DNA of 64,000 nt from Diadophis punctatus similis. Its lineage: Eukaryota > Chordata > Lepidosauria > Squamata > Dipsadidae. The translations under genes and the position numbers were made by a program. The notes under the pieces are model-generated. The model was not told the DNA's origin, searched no databases, and saw nothing but the letters and a program-made list of their open reading frames with translations. Shown here piece after piece: positions 40,127 to 49,100 of the stretch (positions are counted from its first letter, which is position 1; each line of letters begins with the position of its first letter). Where the stretch lies: positions 29,602,480 through 29,666,479 of the forward strand of contig JALIGW010000005.1 of assembly GCA_023053685.1 (NCBI GenBank), written 5' to 3'.

Positions 40127-43107
40127 AATCAGCCAGCCAGCCAGCCAGCCAGCCAGCCTGCCTGCCTGCCTGCCTGCACCTGTATTTGCCCACAATCCTG
40201 GGCAAAACCTTTCTCTCTTTGTGTCTTTATATCCTTGTATATCATCCATGTTTCTGTCATGTTTGTGCATCAATTCATACAGTGCCTTTTATTCACATAG
40301 ACAAAATAATTATTAGATAAAATGAATTGCCATCTGAAATGACAGTATATTTCAAAAAGTAATTGATTCTCATCTGTGCAATGCTACTTATTCTCTCTCA
40401 TACACGTCAGTCTCACCGGCATAAATACAAAAGTCAACTTCTTCCTGTTGTATATTCTTGTATATTGTAAGCCTCCCAGAGTGACTTGGGACAGTGAGAT
40501 GGGTGGCATATAAATTTAATAAGCAAGCAAGGAAATATTTTTGCAAGATAAGAAAAGGAAAAGGAAAAGATATGGGGTGAAAAGACAAAGAAAAGAAGAA
40601 GAGAAAGAGAAAAGGTGGAATAAAACATGCAAATGAGAGGAAATGCAGTAGCTGGGAAACAAAGAAAAATGAAGCCCTGCAGAGGTTATGTAACGGAAGG
40701 GTAAATTTACCAGGTAAACAGCAACAGCTTTTCTTCGGGTTTTCAACATCCCTGCTCTACAGAACCAGCGTCAATAGCCATTTATGCCTATTGACCACTC
40801 CAAGAGCTTTTTCAAATAAGCCCTAACAAATAACAAAGGTTGCCTTTTGCCTGGAGGGTTTTTTTTTTAAGATGTTAAAAATTTGGGCACATTTAATTTT
40901 ATATGTTTCTAGAGGTAAGTAGCTACATCACCTCCTACTCATTATCAACTTCCAATTTCCTCAGCTAATTGAAGGAACAGGTTATCAATTCAGGAGAGAA
41001 GGTAAAAGCTGAATAAAGCATGAAGCTAAGATTACAAAAGAAAAAAGGCATGAAGATATTTGGGGAGAAAAGTCTGTCTATAAAAAATACCCAAAACGTC
41101 AATATAAAATACCTACCGAGATCAGTACAGCAGTCCTTGACTTACAACAGTTCATTTAGTGACTGTTCAAAGTTACAAAGGCATTGAAAAAACTAACTTA
41201 TGACCATTTTTCACACAACCGTTGCAGCATCCCCATGGTCAGGTGATTAAGCTTCAGATACTTGGCAACTGACTCATATTTATGACGGTTGCAATGTCCT
41301 GGGGTCAAATGATCTCCTTTTGCAATCTTCTTACATGCAAGGTCAATGAGGAAGCTAGATTCACTTAACAGCCGTGTTACTAACTTAACAACTGCAGTGA
41401 TTCATTTAACAATAGTGGCAAGGAAGTTCATAAAATGGGGCAAAATTCACTTAACTGTTTCACTTAGCAACAGAAATTTTTGACTCAATTGTGGTTGTGA
41501 GTTGAAGACTACCTGTAATTCATTGTTTCATTAATCATTAGCCATAAAATGTGAACTTGCAGTTTATACATTGAGGGGTACTTCCCCCTCATGTTGGTTT
41601 GTATTAGTTTAAGCAAAAGCAAATCACTTTATGGATTTTTTTACAGTGCGTAAAGGCCAAATAACCTTACTTTCCATTTTATATTGTTTTCTGTGCAAAG
41701 GGTTTTGAAGTATCTAGCATACCAATTCAGTGTGCCTAGAAAAAGAAGTAATGGAGAGAGTTGTTTTGTTCCTGCCAAATGGCAATCTATCAAGTAGCAG
41801 GATTAATGCAATTTTAAAATCCCCAGTTCTTTAACAGTCTCATCATTTCCAATACTGCATTATAATATATAACCGTCCTTGAAGAGAATTTATCATATAA
41901 ACAAATTCATAAATTAAAGTTGTTTTGAAAAATAAGTCTGTAATCCACATTGCCTGATCTTAACAGCTCAGAAACCTAATTCAATCTCCTTTTGTTTGTC
42001 AAATAATTTAAATGCCAACACATTGTAGAATCTTTTCACTTTTAATTATTTTACCACTCTGCTGTTTAGAGGATATTAAAAAATATAGGTCACAGGATAT
42101 GAACAGCAAGAGTTCAGTGATGAAAAAAGAGGTTTATTTTTCATGATTTTCTGCTGACATTTGAAGATTAACAAATTTCTTCAGTAGAAAATAGGTTTCT
42201 TATACATACAGTGTAACTGACCCAACTGAGTGATCTTGAAATGATAAAGTAATACAGAACTCTTTCAGGTTGTAAGCAAGAAATAAAATAGGCCCACGTT
42301 TCCAAATGCTAACAATGGCCTTAATCCTTGCAGCTTTTTCTGTGACTTTGGGAAAGCTCACATGAAAGATAAATGACTGTAAAAGCAAAAGCAAATGTTT
42401 CCTATCATATTTAAATGTCAATTTTTTTTACATATTTAAATGCCAATTTTTTTTAACCTATACTACAGCAAACTCCTTAACTTCTATTAGTGAACTGTCT
42501 GCAACAGATTGTACTCTGTAACAGATTGGACTGTGCAGAATCTGTTCCAGAACATTGTAAAATCATCCATACATGAAATGCTTCTCTAAAAACTCTAGAA
42601 CCTTGATGTGAGACAAAAATTGTGGAGATTTTTAAACTAGTGGCGTGGGGAGGGGCTGTTTCCAGCATCAGATTTCCCCCTCCAAGTGTTGATCCTTCCT
42701 CTATTGGAAGAAAGTACCTAAACATCCTGTCATTCCTAAAGTACTCTCAAATCAGCTATAGTAGTACATCTTTAATGGTTCTAACATTTGGAAGGAATTA
42801 TCAAAACCATCTTCCAGATCACTGCAGACATTCAAATCAAAACATATTCAGCAGATGGTGTTCTAATGCAGGGATCCCCAATCCCCAATCTGCGGCCCAG
42901 TAGTGGGCTGCAGCCCATTCACAACTGGGCTGCAGAAGTGGTGGGCAAATGTGTGCATGCATGAAGCTGCATTTGTTAAAGTGGCTCAGATGCGAGAAGC
43001 AATCCGTGCTGCCATCACCTCCGCCAGTCCACTAAGCTGAAAGGTTGGGGACCACTGTTCTAGTGTTCCAAATATTCTTGCGAAGCACACACACACACAC
43101 ACACATA

Positions 43108-43158
<51 letters not shown>

Positions 43159-46100
43159 AATTGCAACCTTCCTTTCCATAATTTGATTCCAGTATTCCAT
43201 GACATCATCATTCTCTATGGGAAGAAGTATTTCAAGAATAAAGTTCCTTTCTCCTGCCCCTTTTTCTTTTATTAAGGTTAAATTACAGCACCTTCTTAAG
43301 CCACTCTTCAGAGGATTTATAAACTCTCTAATCATTTTTAACTAGTGTTTTCTGAACTTCTGTTTTCTAAAAATGTGCCTTGAGAAAGGCTGTGATTCAG
43401 GCATGGTAAGGTAGAAATTCCATTATTCAACCAAGAGAGCCAAACTTGCAGATAAAAACAGTTTTTTGAGAAAATGCAGGAAAGACAAGGGGTGGCAGAG
43501 ACTACCAAATAGTAGTCAGTCTAGCTAAATTAGTTGCTTCTTACCACCCTGAATGAGCTCCTAGGATTCCAGATGTGTTCAGAGTTCATTAGAGAAAGTG
43601 TGTTTGGAGAGAAATTGTCCCAGTAAATGCCAATCAGCATACAAACTTCCCAAATATGTATCATCTGCGTCATAGATTAGCCTGTGTCTCTCTTTTTTTC
43701 TATCATATGTTGTTCAAGGATATCATCAAAAGAAATACTTTGTGCTTCCTTATAATTCCCTATGTCATTTCATTGAATTGTTGTAGTACAGGTAGCCCTT
43801 GTTATTGATAGCCTCATTATCTGTGGTTTTGTGTATCCCCAGTGGGAATAGATTAGACTTGTTGTCCAAGTAAATGGTAAATGGATTTTTGCACATGTAT
43901 AAAATACATTTTCTCATGGTCTTATTGATTACAACTGTTTACCTGGAACAGAATCCCCACAAAGAATGAGGAATAGCTGACCTTCCTGTGGTACAAAAAG
44001 ATGTAGTGAGATATATGGATACAGTTTTTAAAAAACAGCTTTGCTTTTACATCAACTACAGTGAAAATTGTTTTAGTAATTCTCCTTGGTAGCAAAGTGT
44101 ATATCTTTACCGTGCGTGAACTTAGTTCCCAAAATAGCCATACTGTTAAGGAAACACTGATGGTAGATGAAAGAGAAATAATTCCCACCCTTGACAATTG
44201 CAATCCAGTCTGGGCTTGTGATGAAAATGTCATGTTGTTAATGTGTTATTCTATTCCATCTAAGTTTTGCTCTAGTGCCTCTTCTTTTTTTGAACTTGTA
44301 GTGCTCTCATCTGAAGGGATCTTCCTTTTGTCCATTTTGCACATACAAAGATAAACAAGTACTGCATCCCTCACTTGACCTGGGACAGAGATATATAGTT
44401 GGGTAGCATCGCCATATTGGTGATACCTCATCCAATGGTGACAGATGTTCTCACTGAGAGATTTCATGTAGATGTTATAAAGATGTGGAAAGAGCATCAA
44501 GCCCTGTGGCACCCCACAAAGGAGGGGTCACCTCTCACACCTTATTCACCAATTAGGACCGTCCTTGGAGGAAGGAGGTGAACCAGAAGAAAACTCTGCC
44601 CGCTGTCAATGTCTAGCCCTATTTCAACTACTTGAAATCTGAATAACGATGATCTAGTTGTATTAAATTATTAAATACACCTTATAACAAAATAGGTTCT
44701 TTGAGCAATATTATAAAATAACTAAATTTTAATAAACAATTTGTTTTTCCTTAAAGGCTATATTTAATTAATATCTACTATCTGAGAAATCAGCCGGTTC
44801 AGTTTTCAGAATTTTCTGTGCTCAAATGCCAAATTAGAGGATTTTTTGTTCTGTCAGTGTATATAAAAAGGGTGAAAATTGTAAAAATAATTTTCTTCCA
44901 GGTCTGAGATAGCATCCCAATTACAATTAGCAAAGATTAAAAGTCAGAGAATAAGACATATTCAGCAGGAATCACACTGGCTAAATTGTTCTCTTCGATG
45001 AAACAGCTGCAGTATTGTGTAAAAAGCTTATGATCTTTTTAAAAAGCCAACCTTAATACATACAGCCTCTTAAATTGCTTTTGCAGTTTGTATCTTCTCT
45101 TTTCAGGTTTGGTAATTGCAGCTTACTTGGAATACCTGGGCAATTTGTGCTAATTGCTGATAGGTTTACTTGCTAGCCACAGAAACTGATTATTTCTGCA
45201 TTTTTATTTATTTATTTATATTTCATGTTTCTAGATCAACCCTCTCCTTCAAGGAGGGGCTCAGGACAGTTCAGGTGTATGTTATTACAAGTATGCTGAA
45301 ATAATTTGGAGAAAATCAGGGCCATTTGTTAAAATCAGATTCTGACACTGGGATTTTACACAAATGTTTCTAAAATGTTAAACAAATATATAACGTTCAT
45401 ATTGAACATTTTCCAACTGGAAAAGAGTCTAGAAATTCTCAGAGAAGAGATTTTTTCAGCTCTTCTGCCTAGATAATCATTGAGATTCCAGTATTGAATT
45501 TTAGATCACTTGTATAGAATACATGTGTTTGCTCTTTCAAGACAATTTTAAAAACTTAAAAATCTTTTATATTTGACAAGTGAATTGCTAATCAAAAGAG
45601 ATGATTTTACAAGCAGTACTGATCCCCATATTTTACAATATCAGCTGATAGCACTTCTGATTTCTATTATTGTGTATTTTAGCAATAGCACTTAGACTTA
45701 TATACCACTTTACAGTGCTTTACAGCCCTCTCTAACAGAGGTGGGTTCCTCCTGGTTTGCACAAGTTCTATAGAACCAGTAGCAAGCCGCTGGTGACATC
45801 ACGGAACTGGTTCTGTCGGTGCCAGTCCGTGGACGCCGCCATCTTATTATTTTTTGAATTTTTCCCGGTTTTTTTTCTTCTGCGCATATGCAGAAGCCAA
45901 GTACCCGGCACTGTGCATGCATTGCCATCTTGTTTTTGGCTTCTTCTCTTTTTTTGGAACTTTTTTGGATTTTTCGTTCCTGCGCATGCAGGAAGCAAAC
46001 CGGCGGCGAGGTAAGTTAGAACCCACCCCTGCTCTCTAAGTAGTTTACGGAGTCAGCATATTGCCCCCAACAATCTGGGTCCTTATTTTACCGACCTTGG

Positions 46101-49100
46101 AAGGATGGAAGGCTGAGCCAACCTGATGAGATTTGAACTGCCAAATTGCAGGCAGCTGGCAGTCAGCAGAAGTAGCCTGCAGTACTGCATTCTTACCACT
46201 GCGTTACCGTGGCTCATTTTAGCTGCTATTAGTCAGGTTAATCATCTATCTTCTACATTTATTTTAACTTTTAACTTTTTATTCACTGTTGACTTGAATC
46301 AACTGCTGTGATTTGTTTAAATTTAACAGAATGCATTGTTTCAGAATAATATATATAAATAAACAGAAATTATTAAGTCTGTCTTAGATGTCCCTTTGTA
46401 GCAGAACTTACCATTATCAGAATAGACATATTCTGATAGATAATAGTTCAATCTCAAGCTTGAGATGTTCTGCTCCAAGCAAAACACAGCTGGTCTGAGC
46501 AAGTAGTTATCATTAAGAGAGTGGTATGTTGTGAAAATATATCTGTTTTGTTGTCTCTGTAAGAACTCTATTTTCTAATGAAACTTGGTTTTAGGGAGGG
46601 CAGTCACAGGAAAAATTACAGATGATATCTGAAGAAAAGTGATGGCATCTTCATTAAGTGGGAGTAATCGAAATCCCTTTCTGCTAGAAATGTGAACAAC
46701 TTGATACTCAGAATTTCTGGAATTTGATTGAAATGGAGAGAATTTAATGATGATTCCAAAGTTGGATTCAAAGTGCAAGACTGAATTAATGTTTCATTGC
46801 ATAATTAAGATTTCAGAAGAGCAGTAAGAAGATAATATTTCCAAAGATTTGAGAATTCTAAAACTATTATTATATTGTATGTTTCTTATAATTATTGGAT
46901 ATGACCAACAGCTTGCAGGTTCACAAGGTTGCTTCCAAAGTAGAGTTTCTTGTTTGCAAAGAGTAGTATGAGTATGTTTGGGATCAAACTGAGTTTTAAT
47001 TATACTTGTGGCGCACTGGCCATAATGTTCCAGAACAGACCACTACTATATTTATTGTTAATAGCAAAGTAGTATCTTTGACATGGATACAGCTATGATC
47101 GATAAGCTAGTCTGTTTCTCTCTTGCTAAAAAGTATTGTTTGAAACCCTCAATTTCCCCCAAAACCATGATGGGCTGCAGTAATATATTTTTCCAGGGTC
47201 ATCTGTTATCAATCGTGGTATGTAGAAAATTGGAACTTGGAATGTAAGAGAAGTAAATGGTAGAGCATATATTAATAACGAAAAGAATAGCAATAGCAAT
47301 AGCACTTAGACTTATATACCGCTTCATAGTGCTTTACAGCCCTCTCTAAGCGGTTTACAGAGTTCAGCATATTGCCCCCAACAATCTGGGTCCTCATTTT
47401 ACCCACCTCGGAAGGATGGAAGGCTGAGTCAACCTTGAGCCTGGTGAGATTTGAACAGCTGAACTGCTGAACTAGCAGTCAGCTGAAGTAGGTTGCAGTG
47501 CTGCTTTTAACCACTGCGCCACCTCGGCTCTTAGAAGAAAGAGAATTGATATGCTTTATGCCTGTGGAACTTAGAGAAAAGGAAAAGATGTAATAGATAT
47601 GAATGAAGGTGGGGTGAACAAACAATGAATAATTAACATAACACAAAATTATCCTATAGGCCAGTTATTTAGGTAACGGTATTAACTTTTCCCAATTTCA
47701 GGTTGCATTTATAAAGCATACTGACATATTAAAAATGTTTATTTTTATATCAGAGAAAGTGAATAATTTTGGATTCTTGGAATAGAAAATATAAAGATTA
47801 TACAATTTTCTTAATTCTGGTTTCTTTTATTATGAATTAGTTTAGCTGAAGTCATGCATTACATGTCTTCTTGCTAAGTTGGGGTAATGCTATAAATTAC
47901 AGAGATTCTTCAAATAACTTTTGAAAAAATATTGTATTAATAGTGTCCGATTTGGGTAGAAAAGATCATTTTAAGTACTATTTGGATAATAAGATATAAC
48001 GTATAATAAATATTCTGTTTGAAATAATTAGTATTGACCTGTGAAATGTACTGTGTTTTATAAACCTAGTAATTATATGGTATATACCTTTATCTCTCTC
48101 AAGTACAATTTTGCACAAGATACTAGCAGAAAAACATTTAATTTTATGAATTATAGACCCTAATATTAACAGTGTAAATTATTTTTAATCCCCCCCCAGG
48201 CAGAACTCATAAAAGGAAGTTCACCAAATATTGGACTCACTCTGCGTCAAATACAGGCTAAGGAAGGAGAAACAGGTCACGTTGTTATTGAAACTGTTAC
48301 ACCAAATTCTGCTGCTGCTGCTGCTGACCTTCAGAGGGGCGACAGGCTATTATCTATCGGAGGTATGCAGTGAAACTACATGGACTAAGCTTAATAAGAT
48401 TTGCTAAGATGTATGTAATTGGGGAAGTGCTCAGAAGGTATAAAAATTACGGTAAGTGACATTATGGGGAATGTATTAAAAAAAGTTTCATCCATCCTTT
48501 ATCAGTCACAACCAAGCAGGATCATAAAAAGTTTTATTATATTGAGGGCAATAGTGTCCTAATGAAACAACATCATAACTTGTTTTCAGTTGCATGCCAT
48601 AATTACATTTTAGTTAGTTTTTAGAATAAAAATACTTGTTATGTTTTAGATATATTTTTCTCAACATTGAAGGGGCATTATGTTTTGAGAATAGAAAGCA
48701 CATAAATATTTCAGAAAAACTCACATCAATATTTGGTATCAACCTTGGCAGCTGTTGAGGAAATGGTTTTCATTCAGTAGAAGAGATACAAACAATTGAG
48801 TGCCTAGGTAACTCTTTATGTAAGATTGTTCTTGGTACAGAAGAGATCACTATATGTGATGTTTGTGTGGAGAATAGTAAATAAGAAGTTTTAATTCTCT
48901 AAACCTTTATTATCTGTTGAACAGTGTTGTCTTGTGTTAATATTGTGTGTGTTTTCTTAAAAAGTGATACATTTTATGTATGGGTTGCATTTTTCATCTG
49001 TCCTTTTCTCTTTATCGCCTTGGGAGATAAAATGGGGTAAGGGAAAGTGACTGTCCCAGAGTCAGCCTGTGAGTTCTGGGGTTGGAAGGAAGATCTCCCT

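Larger units (their letters stand above)
30165..48199 (+). other. PDZD8: PDZD8 intron 3 (18 kb)
   Basis: Largest intron. Contains CR1, hAT, R4-like, SINE and microsatellite insertions plus a GC island, listed separately. Stretches 32100-33830, 33960-36560, 39330-39745, 41520-42860, 43160-44240, 44650-45680, 46220-47285 and 47535-48199 show little that I recognise. Confidence 0.85.

Noticed and set aside
39837..40273. Long - strand frames reading repeated IYLF
   Set aside because: Translation of the AAAT microsatellite.
43790..43850. caggtagcccttgttattg resembling a family-B left end
   Set aside because: The following sequence does not match the family and no right end is found.
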